From NCBI RefSeq assembly GCF_000247815.1, contig NC_021684.1:9557430-9621429 (forward strand): 64,000 nucleotides of DNA, given 5' to 3'. Both the position numbers and the translations under genes were made by a program. Below, piece by piece: positions 1 to 16,816 of the stretch. The notes beneath the pieces were generated by a model, which did not search any database, had not been told where the DNA came from, and saw only the letters and a list, made by a program, of their open reading frames with translations. Position 1 is the first letter of the stretch. Every line of letters starts with the position of its first letter. Origin of the DNA: Ficedula albicollis (taxonomy: Eukaryota > Chordata > Aves > Passeriformes > Muscicapidae).

Positions 1-61
1 AGAGTTAAACTAAAGACCTGGCATTGTGGTGGTTTCAGTGACCTGTCCTTTCTGTCCCCAG

Positions 62-3000
62 GGTTGACGGTATCCATCCCTGGCCTGGAGAGGGCTCTGC
101 ATCAGTACACCCTGGAGCCCTCTGAGAAACCCTTTGACTTGAAATCTGTTCCTTTGGCAACAGCTCCTATCATGGAGCAAAGAGCAGGTGAGGAGTCAGG
201 TCTCCTGAATGCTAGTGATTCCCTGCACTGAGCTTGCTGGGAATTGCTGAGCTTCACCCTATTTGAACTTTGTAGGATTGCATCTCCTGGAAAGACTAAG
301 GCCTGCAAATCTGGTTGCTCCCACATTAATGTTTCAGTTCAGTCCAACTGCTAATAATAGTAGTAGTTGGCAATCCTCACTGGAGCTGCTGCAGTTCTAA
401 AGCTGCTTAGGAAGCCAAGTATGGGTGTCTAGTCTATATCAAATGAGAAATGAGCTCCCTTGCTTTCCTTAGTCAAATCCCTCTTCAGACACTGATCTGT
501 TTTCTGATTTAGTCACTTCTTACTCTTCATCTTCAAATCTTTTGGGGTTTTTTCTGTTTGATTGTTTTATTTTTCATTTGCAGAAAATGCCCCTGTTGCT
601 GTAGTGAAACAGCCAGAGAAAGTGGCAGCAACACGGCAAGAAATATTCCAAGGTAAATTGATGCAAGGCCTCTCATCTCTCCATGTGTGAGAACTCTGTA
701 GCCACCTCTTGCTGAGCCTGCCTTAGCCCCTCTGGCTTCTTCTTACCTTCTTGCAGAGAGTGACATGGGCTCCCAACTTAAGGTCAACTGTTCACTCCTG
801 GAGGGTGGGGGTGCCTGCAGTCCTCTTTTTTCTGTCTTGCAGTAGATGTGAGCAAAGGATGACTCTTTTTCATTTTAAAAGTCTCTAGGGAATGTTTATG
901 AGTATTTGATGGATAGTTCCTTGCTGTAGCAGCTTCTGGCAGCTGAAACAAAGGATTTGAAATGGCTAACACCTCTTTGTGTCTTAAGTAAGGCAGTAAT
1001 TTGTGTCCTCTATTTCAGAGCAACTGGGGGCCATTCCAGAGTTTAGGGAGCTGGGCCCACTCTTCAAGTCTTCCCCAGAGCCTGTGGCCCTGACAGAGCT
1101 GGAGACAGAGTATGTGGTTCGTTGCACCAAGCATACCTTTGTCAACCACATGGTGTTCCAGGTGGGTAGCTATGGGGTGTGGTGCTGAAGACTCTTACAA
1201 GATAAGCTCCTGACTGACTAAAAGCTTCATTGTGAAGACATCTCTCAGGGATATCATAGAATCATAGAACGGCTGAGTTGGAAGTGACTTTAAAGAAAAT
1301 CTAGTTTCAACTCCCATGCCATGGACAGGGACACCTTTCACCAGACCAGGTTTCTCAGAACTCCATCCAACCTGGCCTTGAACACTTCCAGAGATGCAGC
1401 ACCCAGAGTCTGTGTTCAAAGCATGACGCTGCAATGAGTAGTCCTTAGTTTTAAATCCATGGTAGCAGAACCCCAAAGAAAATTAGTGGGGGTGGGGGGG
1501 TGTGTCTGAGCAATGCTTACAGGTACAGTCAAATCCAACAAGCACCAGGTGGGGCTGTTCTCACTGAGGAGCTGGCAAGGGGATCTGTGTTCTATCTTCA
1601 GAGTCCCCAAGGATGTGGTCTGGACATGAAAGAGTGAAGCTTACTGCATCTGAGAAGCTGAAAAGGGTACCCAAGAAAGGGATCCAGTGGGGGCGAGCTC
1701 TTCATCTGCTATGTTTTGTTTTAGCCTGTAGCACAGGTGCTTTCTTCTGTACATCCTGGCTCTGGCTGTACCACCCTGCTGCTACATGTGAGATGTTAGG
1801 ATTGATGTACCCCAGTCACCTTGCCTGGGCTTCAGGGAGTCCGAGGCACAGTGAGTCCTTTGCTAGCTTGTGAGCAGCAGTGTTTTGTCCTTAGCCAAGC
1901 TCCTTCCTCAAAGCTCAGAACTGCTTACACAGTCCTCACAGGGGTTGGCCTTCGTTTCTGTTGTCCATCCACCAGATGCAATTGTATGAGCTTAAGAGAT
2001 TTGGCATTGCAGCTGGAACGAAGTCTAATCAGCAAGTTTAGACTTGCTGAAAACATCAAGCTTGCTGAAACTTGCTCAAGCTGTACCTTGTTTGAGCCAT
2101 GCAAAGGATCATCTTTCCATCTGCTGTGAAGATGCTGTGTCCCTGTAGCTTCAAGTGGGATGATGTAGGCAACACAGTACTTGCATTTCTGCAGAGCAAA
2201 GAGTTAACCCAGGAATGACTGGAAATCAGAGGAAAAAGTTCCATACTAACTGGTGGAACTGAAACAGGCAAAATCTGACACATCTCTGTCCTCACTGAAT
2301 TTGTGATCCTGCCTGAATTGCAGGGGGCAAGCCTTGGATTGGTGTGTGCTGGTTCGTTTTAAGTCTTGTTTCCTTAACAAAAAAAGTTTGCTGGAGCACC
2401 GGACTCCCCAGCAGGGTTTTAATTTCTCCCCTAAAGCATTTAAATGAGCACTCTTTAGTCAAGTTGCTCTGTAATGAGGCAGCTGATAGCAAGGTGCACC
2501 ATGGAAACACAGAGAGCTGGGGACACCAGGCTCCCACAGTGCCTAAGCTAAGTCTGCTCTTCAGTGGGTAGCGAGCAGCTTCAAGCTGTTGCTGTTTTCT
2601 CTTTTCCTGTTTAGTTTGACTGCACGAACACCCTCAATGATCAGATCCTGGAAAATGTCACAGTGCAGATGGAGCCAACAGAGGGGTATGAGGTCATTGG
2701 CTACATACCTGCCAAAACCCTGGTGTACAACCAGCCAGGTACCTGCTACACACTGGTGGCACTGTCTGAAGAGGATCCGACAGCAGGTAAACAGTCTGCA
2801 CTCCTTTTTCCTGTGTTGCTTATTCCCACACATTCTACCTTACATCCCAGCCAGATATTTATAGCTTGTGTATGAGTGCAGCCCTGAGTGATGCTGAACA
2901 TGACTTGTCTTTACTGTTTTGGGAGCTGTCAAGCCTTCCTTCTCCTCTGCTGGTTCCCTTGTGCTGTAGTACTGCCAAGCTGGGCTGTAAGAGCTGGCAG

Positions 3001-6000
3001 ATGAGTTGTCTTTTATGCACCCTTGCATGTCCTTCAGCCTTTCTTTGTGTTAGACATGGGGAGGCTGATGCTTGTGAAGTGCTGAGAGTGCCCAGATGCT
3101 CTGAGCAGCAAAGGGGTATTTCAGACAAACCACTAGAATTTATGGGATGTGTGTTAGAATTAAACATCCCCGTCTCTGTTTGCCGCTATCCAGAACATGA
3201 ATCAGGCTTTACCTGTGCTTTGGTTTCCCTGCTCTGTGCTCTGGAACTGCTCTCCTATCATGTTGCTGCTGTTCACTCAGCAGTACCCGTCTTCTAGAGA
3301 TGAGTCATTGCTTCCTCTCCCAGCCGATTGGTATTAATGAGCTGCAGCATTGCAGTGCGAGGGGCTCTCATTTCAGAGGTGCTGAAATGAACTGATCCTG
3401 TATGTGCATCTTGTGTCTTCACAAGGTGCTTGTGGGACATGTTAGTATTCCCAACACAGTGTGAGGTTCATTAGTAATAGCACTTGATCTGAGGATTATA
3501 GTCTTGTACAACCACCGTGAGCCCGTCTTTATCACTGTTTGCTTAATATTATAAATAAATAGCTTGTCCTTGAGAGATAGAAATTGTGGGAAAGCTCTCT
3601 CTAGGTCAGTGGCTAAGCCTGTGCTGCTGACAGTGATGAGGAGAGCCTGGCTGCCCCAAACCTCCCAGCCCCATTCTACCTCAGGGGAGTGTGGATATGG
3701 TGGTAATGTGAGCTTTGCCTTTGCTTTCTTGTCTCCAGTGGCCTGCACGTTCAGCTGCATGATGAAGTTCACTGTCAAGGACTGTGATCCCAACACAGGG
3801 GAGACGGATGATGAGGGTTATGAGGATGAGTATGTGGTAAGAGGCTGGCCATGTACCTGATCATGAAAACTGCTGTCATTTAGTGGGGTTTTGCAATCTG
3901 AACTCGGATCCCTGCAAGCAATGGTGTGACCACCAACACTGAAGTGGGCAGCATCATGTGGAGGGAGCCCTTGCTATCTCCGATACAGACAGGAGTTTGC
4001 AGAGCTTGCTTGGTCTCATTTGGAGTATTCTGGTGCACTGTAGATGGATACCTGACTGTGCAGGATATGGATGTTTTGGGAGGCCATGGTGCTTCCTCCA
4101 GGTGTGGCTGACTGTGCCCTACGGGCTCTAGCAATGGCACACCCAGGGTTGTGGAGACAGAGGGCTATCGGGCATCTTTTGTTCTCCACAAGTTGCTCCT
4201 GTGGGTGGCACAGTTAATTGTCTAGAGGCTTGCCTGGCCGTCCTTGTTCTTATTCTGGGGAAGGTGGAGCTCTTCCCTCCCCAGCACTGACACTGCTGAA
4301 AGCAGTGGTGCTGCAGAAGCACTTCTCTTCCTTGGAGAGGAAGGGATGTCATTCACAGCCTCAGCTTGGCCTGCTAGCTCCAGAGACTGTTTTCTGTGCA
4401 TTGCCTGTCACTGCTGTGAATCTGATTAGAGGCACTGCTGTGCAGTGAGTCACTGTCTTCCCAGAAGGAGCGGGGAGAGTTTTTCACAATGGAACATACA
4501 AGGTTAACACTTGTTTCAGCTTCATAACAGTCACCAAGGCAATTGAGTGATACTTAAACAAACTCCTCCATGCATTTCAACTACAATCAGGAGAAGCTTC
4601 TTTTCTGCAGCAATTTTTGCAATTAATGCAGGCTGGTGTCCTGCAGGATACTGCCTGTCCTGCATTACACACTCTGGAGGGACAAGCCTGGTTCTGTCAT
4701 GCACAGGTGCAGTCACAGCAGCTGCTCAGCTACCCTGGTACCAGTGTTAGCTGACTGCATGTCTGTCAGTCTCACTTCACCAGCCTAGGAAATGATAAAC
4801 CAGAAAGGTAAAACAAAGCTGACATGCATTTCAGGGAAGCAAATGCTCAAGCAGTATTTCTAAACTTTGGTTTTCTTCTCTGATATGGCCATTTGTGTAG
4901 TGCTTTGATATCAGTCAGGCGAAGGGCTGTGCTCAGTGCAGGAAACCTGGTTTTTAAGCCCTGGAAGTGGCATCACTGTGCCCTTCTCAGGCCTAGCAGT
5001 TGCTCAGTAGCAAACCAGAAGTGGAAGTGGAGGCAGTCTCCTGCACTCACCTGATCTCACAATCCAACCTGAAGTTCACCCTGAGGATAACAGGGTTAAG
5101 AACAACCATGTTTCACTTGAACCTCTTCTACCACCAGCTTGAAGACCTGGAGGTCACAGTGGCTGATCACATCCAGCGAGTTCTGAAGCCAAACTTTGGA
5201 GCAGCCTGGGATGAAGTGGGTGATGAGTTTGAAAAGGAAGAAACCTTTACTTTATCTGCTATTAAAACACTTGAAGGTAAGGAAGGGTGTGTGAGCACAG
5301 CAGAGCTCTTATTTTCCCTCTAGCAGGCAGTGTCCAGAGGCCCAGTCTGGCTCACTTTAGATCTCTCACAGAAAAGCTAATGCTGTAAAACCCTTCACAA
5401 GCTTTACACCACAGCTGTTAAATAGGGAGCTGCAGTTACTGTGATAATAAGTTAGTTCAGGTTTCAAAAAAACTAAATAGTGTTTTGTGACCAGTAGAGA
5501 CCAGGCCGGATTGTGGAGGCAAGAGAGTATCTTGCTTTCTTCTTGCACTTAACCCTTCCAAGCAGACAGACCATAATTCAGTTATGAACTCCCACCATTC
5601 TTCTTGAGACCAGAAAGAAAAAATGAAAACAGCAGAAGACATGAGGCTGGTGAACAGGCTGGTGGGGTAAACCCTCTTCTCTTTCATCCTGTATTAAAGA
5701 GTCCTCCTATTTTACTCACAAGCCTGTGAAAACTCAGTTCTTTTGATGCCTTACAGGGTGTCCTTGTCCTATAGCCATTTCTGTGCTCCCTTGAACAGCC
5801 CCTTGGGGTTTGAAATAGTCTCTCTGAGGCCTTTTCATATTTCTCCAGAAGACTTGTTTCTCCTTTGCAAGTCTCCAGAGAAGTGAGCAGGCTGACAGGG
5901 CAGTGCAGTAAGTGCAGCCAGCTGCATTTTCCTTCTGCCCTTGTCTGACTCATTCCCCCTCTTCTTTGTGTTGCATATTTGCTACATCAGATAACAGAGC

Positions 6001-7014
6001 TCTTCCACGGTGGTGGAGGTTTTTGTGTGCTGTCTTTGCAGTCCTTGTGGCCTCCAAACCCACAATTCTGACCAGTGGTGTGTGTCCCTCAGGACAAGGA
6101 ATGTGAACTCTAACATGTAGGGAGAGCTTGAGTCACTTTTAGGTGCTCTTTATGTGCCCCTGTTAAAATATCTGTGACACACAGCCCATTTTATTTATTT
6201 TTTCTAACAGAGGCAGTGAGCAATATTGTGAAGTTCCTGGGGATGCAGCCCTGTGAGCGCTCAGATAAAGTGCCAGACAACAAGAACTCTCACACACTGT
6301 ACCTGGCAGGTGAGCTGTGGGGTGAGGTTCTGCTGGAGCAGCTCTGGGAGGCTGCACAGAGCTGCCTGTTGAAAATCAGGGCAGGAGTTCCTGATGGAAC
6401 CCACTGTGCTCTGGTTTGGATTTTGAGGTTTGTTCCTGCCATGATTTCTGTCTCTGCAGTGCAGAGCAACTGGTCTTGGGATCAGGGAGGGTGCTGTTGT
6501 GAAGGGGATGCTGGGATCAGCCCCAGGCTCAGCTGGGTGGAATTTGCTGTCTTCATGATATGTGGCATCCTGCTTTGGAGTGAGCCTGGTGAGGGAATGA
6601 CAGCAGCCTTACCCAGCAGAACAGATGAGTACCGGAGCTCTTAGACATGCCTGGATCTCATCTCACCTGGAGTTTATTTTACACTTTGGTTTTATGGGTT
6701 TTACAGTAGCAGGAGTCCCAGGTATGTTATAATGAATGGGAACTGAACTGCTTTAGGGTCTCTCCTGGCCCAGTACTAGGATTTGCCAGACTGCCTTGTG
6801 CCAAGCAGTAGTGTTCATCTCCAGACTTGCAGGGGAGAGGAGCCTGCACCATGCTCACCGCTGGGTCCCCCTCTCCTCTGCAGGCGTGTTCCGGGGTGGC
6901 CATGACCTGCTGGTGCGGTCCCGTCTGGTTCTCACGGACACGGTGACGATGCAGGTCACGGCCCGCAGCGCCGAGGAGCTCCCTGTGGATGTCATCATGG
7001 CCTCCGTCGGATAA
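62..7014 (+). CDS. COPG1: Coatomer subunit gamma-1, C-terminal part (8 exons, 5' end outside window)
   Basis: This gene encodes gamma-COP of the COPI coat, which buds vesicles at the Golgi for retrograde transport to the ER. Coding exons read 62-187, 584-652, 1019-1161, 2615-2786, 3739-3836, 5138-5276, 6211-6309 and 6884-7014 (taa stop). All have AG acceptors and GT donors, and phases match throughout. They give about 324 residues: the end of the adaptin-like trunk ([12 protein letters not shown]), a linker ([15 protein letters not shown]) and the complete two-lobed appendage domain ([19 protein letters not shown], then [16 protein letters not shown] and [14 protein letters not shown]), ending in DVIMASVG. 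The appendage binds ArfGAP2-type partners in known homologues. COPG1 rather than COPG2 is chosen from overall similarity and from the HMCES neighbour, as in mammals. The trunk lies upstream of base 1. No damage is seen. Confidence 0.96.
1252..1410 (-). mobile_element. CR1 LINE 3' fragment in COPG1 intron
   Basis: ATCATAGAATCATAGAACGG followed by GAGTTGGAAG is the reverse complement of the avian CR1 3' end, which ends in an ATTCTATGATTCTATG repeat. CCATGCCATGGACAGGGACACC and CCAACCTGGCCTTGAACACT further in are also typical of CR1. It is a short truncated copy. Confidence 0.9.
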
Positions 7015-8179
<1,165 letters not shown>

Positions 8180-8694
8180 CGCTACCAGCCCTCCTACAAC
8201 AAGGGCCCGCAGTCCAGCGGCCCCGTGCTGCTCTCCCGCCGCCACCTCCACCAGGTACCGCCTCCCCGCTCCGCGCACCGCGCCCCGGCTGGGGCCGCTT
8301 TCGGCCGGGGACGGGGGCCGGGCATCGGGGGGGGGGGGGGGGTTCGGCCGGGGACGGGGGCCGGGCATCCCGCGGCTCCAGCCGGGGCGGAGGGAACGAG
8401 GCCGTGCCTCCCCGCGGGTGGGGGACTCGCTCTGAACGGCCCGGGTTTGTTTCGTTTCGCTTTGCTGTACGTGGCAGGTATTGAATTTTCTCATTGCTAA
8501 AATGTCGCTTCTTGTTAATATTTACATGTTCAGAAGGAGGATGGGAATCGGCACCGGGTTTCCAGCGCAGCGTTTATGTTTTCTGCAAAAATGTGTATAA
8601 GCGCTTTACCTTGGGAGAGGTTTTTCGCAAATGCCTGCAATTGCTCTGCTGGTTTTAATTGGCTTTCCTGAGGCACTTTGTTGTTTTTTGGGTG

Positions 8695-8759
<65 letters not shown>

Positions 8760-8767
8760 GGGGGGGG

Positions 8768-8801
<34 letters not shown>

Positions 8802-11800
8802 TTCATAACTCTGCAGTGTGTGCCGAGGTCGCATTGTTAGTAGAAGAGAATAGAGAGAAAAAAAAAATCTCAACTCCGGAGCGGGACAGTAGCTGTACAC
8901 CTGTGGTGACTGTTGACCCGCATAATTTAAGCCTTGCGCGACTTCCCCCGACAACCTGGGCAGCCTCCACACCTGTGGGTGCTGCTCGTTCGGTTTCACA
9001 CGAAAAGGGTGAACTGCTGCTCTTTGGCGGTCAGCGGGTGAAGCGGGGTGTGCTCAGTCGGAACACCCCAATCTGGACTCGCTCTGCTCTCCCTCCCCAG
9101 CTGGTGCAGCAGCTGCACTTTGAGCCGTTACTGGCACAGGTGGGACCCCCGGAGGGCAATGCCATCAGGCATCCCTCATGCTCTCCTTCCCTGCTTTAGG
9201 GGTCCCACAATCCCCCCAGGAGTAGGTGATGGAGCAGAGGAATGTGGGGCAGGGAGTGTGGTACACATCACAAGCAGAGACTTGATTAGTTGTCCATCGC
9301 TGTTCAAGTTGTTGGGATGCTGGTGTGATGTAGGGTGTCCCTTTTAGCCACTCCCACCCTGAGGAAGGCTCTGAAGGACTTCACAAAACTGTGTACATAC
9401 ACATCCCTGCACACACACAGCTACAGTGGGTGTATCTCTGTGTCTGTCTGCTGCAGTCCTTTGGGAGCAAACAGCCCGGCAGGCGCTGCCAGGGCTGGCA
9501 GCTGTGGGCAGAAAGTGAGAGCAAGCTGGGGGAGAATCGAAAGCCACAAACTGTTTCCATTGTCCAAAGGCAGGTAATATGCAAAGCACAAGCAGTGCAA
9601 GTGCACCAGGTCAGCAGAAATCACATTATTAAAATGAAAGTGAGGTTTTTGCCCCTTTGGGATGTTTGGTGTCACCAGGAGAGGTTTTGAGGACTTTGAC
9701 ACCAGCCTGACATGGCTGTTTACTCAAGAGCTCAGAAGTTCATGTTTCCAGCCATTTCCACTAAAAAGCAGCTGTGTTAATTCTTCCAGAGATTTAGGTA
9801 AGCCTCATAGAGACAGTTCTTTATTCCTGCAAAATATTCATGTGCTTTCTGCTAAAGATTAATTCTTACATGAAGGCTGTTAAGAATATGCAAAGTGTTA
9901 TAATTAGTGGCTATTTCTGCATGGCTTGTGAGAGAGGGGCAGTGAGCCACAGAGTGTCCCTTGGCAAAGATGCTGGCCAGATCCCCTCTTTTAGGGGGCA
10001 AGGCCACGTCCATAGGACTTCCCAAAACACCTCTTCGAGCTGTGGGGGTGCTTGTGATCTCTGTGATGTGTCTCTGGCCTGAGGTGTTTCTCTGTTCATC
10101 CAAAAGGATGCTGACTCCTCCGAGCGGGTCCTCATGGACATGCGCTGGGGCCTGGTGCCCTCCTGGTTCAAACAGGACAACCCCTCCAAACTGCAGTTCA
10201 ACACCTCCAACTGCCGCAGCGATACCATGCTGAGCAAGTCCTCCTACAAGGTGAGCTGCTGCCACCTTTGTGTCCTGTCTGCAGAAATCTTGTAGTCAGC
10301 AAAACCAGGGCTGAAACATCTGCTGGGCACTACTGGTCACCACTTGCTGTTGCTCCCCTGTACTGCAACGCTGGTGGTTTCAGTAAAACGGGAGAACTGA
10401 CAAGTCAGTTACTGGTAAAGCTCAACATAGCACTAGTGGTGGCAGTTGTGCATCCCAGGGGCAATTTAGGAAAGTCCTGGGAGGGAGTGAGAGGGCTGCA
10501 GAATTGCAGAAACCCTTCTGTCATTGCTGGCTGCCTGAGGCTGCTGTTCTCCTCTCACTTGTGCTGTCTCTCCCCAGGGTGCTCTCCTCAAGGGCAAGCG
10601 CTGCGTGGTCCTGGCAGATGGCTTCTACGAGTGGCAGCAGCAGCAGAGTGGGGGGAAGCAACCGTATTTCATTTACTTTCCCCAGACCAAGGACGCCATG
10701 GTACGGAGTCCCTCGCTGTGTCTGAACATTTGCATCCAGCTCTGGGCCCCTGCTCTCACCAGCTGCCTGGGGAAAAGCCCGCTTCCTCCTACTCTGCCCA
10801 TCCCTGGGAGTCTGTTTCCCAGCAGGGCTGTGTTCTGCCTGGGCTCAGGACTCTGTCACCCCTCTGTGGCTGGCAGTCCCCATCGCAGCAGTCTCCAGGC
10901 CGTACAGAGTGATGCAGCGTCCCTGCCGTCACGGTCACTGCTCCCCACGTGCCAGATATTTGCATGGCTGGGCAGTGTGGCTCACAAGGGACTGGGCTGG
11001 GAGTTTCACTACCTCTTTTGTTTGGCTGAACCGGTGGCTGGGATGTTCTGAAGGGGAGGGGAGCACTGGTTTCCCTGAGGGTCCTGATATCTCTCCTGGA
11101 GTTACCTCAAATCAGTAGAAAGATTCCTGGACAGCCTCAGATTAGTTCTGTTCATGACTCAAATCTGAGTCACTGACCTGCCTCATCACTGGCAAATCTG
11201 TGCTGCTTTGGCTGTCCATGGGCCAGCACTGACCAGGACAATGGGGCCTCTCTCCTGCAGGACAAGGAGATGGAGGGAGACGAAGAATGGAAAGGATGGA
11301 GGTTGCTCACTATGGCTGGGATTTTTGACTGCTGGGAGCCACCAGGGGGAGGAGAAATGCTGTACACTTATACCATCATTACCGTGGATGCCTCCAAGGA
11401 CGTGAGCTTCATCCATCACAGGCAAGTGAGAGCAGGCAAGGGGGTTGCAGGGTGGAGGGGGATGAAGTAGGAGAACTGCACCTTTAGACAGCAGTCTGGC
11501 AGCATGCAGGCACAGAGTGCAGCCTCCTCCTGCTCTGGGAGAGAAGTGCTACAACATTACTGACTCATTTCGGGTCACCAGCTCATGCCCTTTCCATAAA
11601 TCACCATCTTTGTGCTCTGTGGATGGCAGTTGGATTGGATCACTTCCTGGAATTGGTCTCTCTGCCTGACCAGAGCCAGGCAGTCAACCCCTCTGCCCCT
11701 TCCAGCCACATCAGCTACCTGGGTAAAGTGAATGCACATTCTGCCTTGCAGAAGAACATTCTGCTACCTCAGTTTTCCCTGTTTCCCCCAAGATGCCAGT

Positions 11801-12688
11801 TCCTTGATAGCTTACAAGTCTGGCTTTTGCCACCACACTGACAAGTCACTGCTGAGCCTTAGCTCCAACTGTCTCACCCCTTAGGATGCCAGCCATCCTG
11901 GATGGGGACGAAGCCATCAGGAAATGGCTGGACTTCGCTGAAGTGCCAACCCAGGAAGCTGTTAAACTCATCCAGCCCACAGAGAACATTGTTTTCCACC
12001 CAGTGTCCACCTTTGTCAACAACATCCGCAACAACACACCCGAGTGTGTTGCACGCATCGAGCTGGGAGCCAAGCAGGTGGGTGCTGTGGGGGGAGCTCA
12101 GCCATGATGATGTCTCTGAGCTGGGTCAGAGCTGCCAGGCTGCAGGAGGAGTGGCAGTAGGCAAAGTCTGCAGAGCATGCCCGTGCTTGATGCTGGAGTG
12201 CTGAGCCCTGGACAGATTCCCTTCCCTCTGCTTCCAGAAATAGAACTGTCAGCCCATGCCAGGATTTTGCTGCCAAATGAGGCAAATTCCATTTTTGCCT
12301 GGGGCCTTGCAACAAGCCTGTTTGCAGCAGTCTGGGGAACCTCCCACAGATGTGCTTGTTTGCAGGCAGGGCCTTTGCTCCAGCCTCCACATCCTGCTCT
12401 GGCCCAGCTCTTGCAGCTGGCTGGCTGCCCTGCTCTCTCTGTGCTTCTAACTTCTCTCACACTGTTTTTTTGTCTATCCAGGAGGTCAAAGCCACTCCAA
12501 GCAACAAAGTGATGCTGGACTGGTTAAAAAGCTCCCAAGAGGGCTCTCCCCAGAAGAAAGAAAACGATTTGCCCAAGTGGACAAGTCAGTTCATCCACAG
12601 CCCTTCACCCAAGAAAACCAGCGCATCTGTCCTGCAGCAGTGGTTGGGGAAGCAGGGACAGCCACCTGCAAAGAAGCACAAGGCTTAG
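8180..12688 (+). CDS. HMCES: Abasic site processing protein HMCES (SRAP domain), 5' end missing
   Basis: HMCES crosslinks covalently to abasic sites in single-stranded DNA at replication forks and shields them. Readable coding exons are 8180-8254, 10107-10250, 10578-10700, 11261-11421, 11885-12077 and 12482-12688 (tag stop), about 300 residues against roughly 350 in the family. About 45 N-terminal residues, including the catalytic Cys2, are hidden in the preceding G run. Visible SRAP landmarks are [26 protein letters not shown], the catalytic-Glu region [25 protein letters not shown] with YTIITVD, the active-site His in IHHRMPAILD, and NNTPECV. Near the C terminus, [11 protein letters not shown] fits the PIP-box (PCNA-binding) position. 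The intron after 11421 has a GC donor (GCAAGT) instead of GT. The gene follows COPG1 head to tail, as in mammals. Confidence 0.95.
8705..8799. repeat. T54-G11-T30 homopolymer tract in HMCES intron 1
   Basis: A run of 54 T is followed by 11 G and then 30 T. It lies in the first readable HMCES intron, just after the GC-rich exon. Either it is a slipped poly-T tract with a G miscall, or it is a short version of the long G runs elsewhere in the window. Confidence 0.8.
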
Positions 12689-13600
12689 GCACTAGCTGAG
12701 ATGGCTGGCCATCTCTTTTACTGCTGATTTTCCTAAGCAGAATGAGAAATGGTATTTTTGGAATACTGGTGTTGAAACTGTCCAAGCCCCTGTTGATCTG
12801 CTGCTCTACGTTGTTGTCTCTCTTCCGTGTGTTTTGTTAAAGGTTGGTGTCTGTAAAGATTTTGGTGTTGGCTTGTGCTGACAGGAGCAAGTATAATCTG
12901 TTGGCCTCCCTCCCTGCCAGTCATGCCAAGTGAAGATAAAGCTCTGAGAAGCATCTCAAGCTTGCTAGGAAGGAATAGCTTCTGCCTCCTGACAATGTTC
13001 ATAGTTCATGTCTCTGTTTGGTTTTCTCTTCCATTTTTTTAGTGTTAAACTGTTACCTCTTTTCCACTTAATTCCACATTGATTCTGTACAAATTCCTTT
13101 CCAATACTCTTGCCTTCAAAAGATGGCTGCAGTACTGAGGAACAAGTAATATGTATTATGAGGAAACCCTAGGCTGGGAAGATCTGCCAGATCCACCCTG
13201 CTCTGCACCAGCATTGCTGTGTGCATTCATGGCTCCTAAACAGAGAGGTGTTCAAGTGGCACCTGGGAGGAACTGGACTTGGTGTAGGTTTTTCTTTCTG
13301 GCAGCAGGGTGGAACAGTGAGTCTGTCACGTTGTTTGTACAATCATTTTGTTAATGGGATTTGAAGACTTAGAGAGGATTTCCTTGATCTGGGGAGGGAT
13401 GCACTCTGCCTTATTCAAAAAGGCCAGTCATTAAAGCCCAGATAACCTAAGTGCCATTACAGAACAGCACAGGGCCGTTGTTTTTTAGGTCAGGGATTTT
13501 GTAAACAGAGCCAGATGTTACAGACCAAAAGCCTTACATGGTGGAATCCTTGCTAGAAATCAGTACTTCCTTTGTGTTGGAAACAATAAAATGGGCTTCA
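12689..13600 (+). other. HMCES 3' UTR with polyadenylation signals
   Basis: Non-coding sequence follows the HMCES stop. An ATTAAA lies near 13432 and a canonical AATAAA at 13585-13590. The second is the likelier transcript end, giving a 3' UTR of about 0.9 kb. No other gene is seen here. Confidence 0.55.
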
Positions 13601-14490
13601 CTGGCTGTTTGTGCTGTGCCCTTGTCCATGTGTGTGTCTCTTGCCCACTGCAGCCCCAGTGCTCCTGTTTTGCAGGCAGAGCTTGTACCTCCTCTCCATC
13701 TGCTGAGGAGCAAACCAGCTACCCACTGCTGAGCTCTCAGGATCTGAGCTCTGCAAGGCCATGTTGGGAGGTCATTTCCATTTGCCAGTGGTAAATGTTC
13801 TCTGGGGATTGATTCTGGGGTCCTCTAGAGTCATCTGTCCCTGGGGAGCTGTAGCTGATGCTTGTCCCTGGGCAGGGACAGCAGAGCCAGGGCAGGAGCT
13901 ACAGGGTGGGCACCTGGGGAGACTCAAGTGCTCTTGGAATGAAATCCGGCTCTGAATCCCTTGCGTGCTACAGAGGCAGCTGAGTGCAGGTTTCATGACT
14001 TATGGGAAGCTGGGGTGGGATTAGGATTTCTATCCAGAAAGCCTGTTGCTAGCTGGCTCCTCATTGCTGTCACCATGACTTGAGGCAAGAGAATCACTGT
14101 GTTAGCAGCTCCTGGCACAATAGATTTTCACCTTGATCCCTGTCCTTGCAGGAGTCACAACAGGAGCCTTTCTCTCCCTGCCTGCCCATCCATCCCTGTT
14201 CCAGGATGAGCTGCTCAGCTGCCCCAGCCTAGTCAGTGCTAACTGCAGATGAAGCTTTTCTAAAGGTCACCAGCTCATCTCGAATTCATTTCAGGTCTCC
14301 AGTTGCTGTGGAGGGAGTGAAGATGCTGAGCACGAGTGGGGGGATGCTCAACTTTCCCAGCTCTGGAGAACATAATCCTTCCCATGGGGACACAGGGGCG
14401 ATGCAAAGGCACAGGGTACAGGTTATCTCCCTCCAGACTGTGAGCACTAGCAGCAGCATCGACAAAAAAAAAAAACAACACCAACAACAA
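13601..14490. other. Intergenic spacer HMCES to histone pair
   Basis: No coding region or recognisable RNA gene is seen. The right end is a short A-rich, CAA-rich stretch (14464-14490) leading into a G run. A similar A-rich, CAA-rich stretch resumes on the far side of that run. Confidence 0.5.
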
Positions 14491-15055
<565 letters not shown>

Positions 15056-15136
15056 AAAAAAAAAAAAAAAAACCAACAACAAAAACAACAAAAGAACCCT
15101 ACACTGAGTGTTTAATGAGGAGGTGTTATTGCTGAG

Positions 15137-16390
<1,254 letters not shown>

Positions 16391-16472
16391 GCGCTGCCCC
16401 CCCTCCCCGTCCCCCTGCCCCCATTTCCCTTCTCACCACTGCCTCACCTCTCCTCCCAGTGGGGCTGGGGTT

Positions 16473-16816
<344 letters not shown>

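Noticed and set aside
10268..10912. 214-codon frame over HMCES introns
   Set aside because: It overlaps a real HMCES exon in another frame and reads through its splice sites.
16391..16470. Histone 3' stem-loop after H2A
   Set aside because: The GGCTCTTTTAAGAGCC-type hairpin was looked for downstream of both H2A and H2B and not found.
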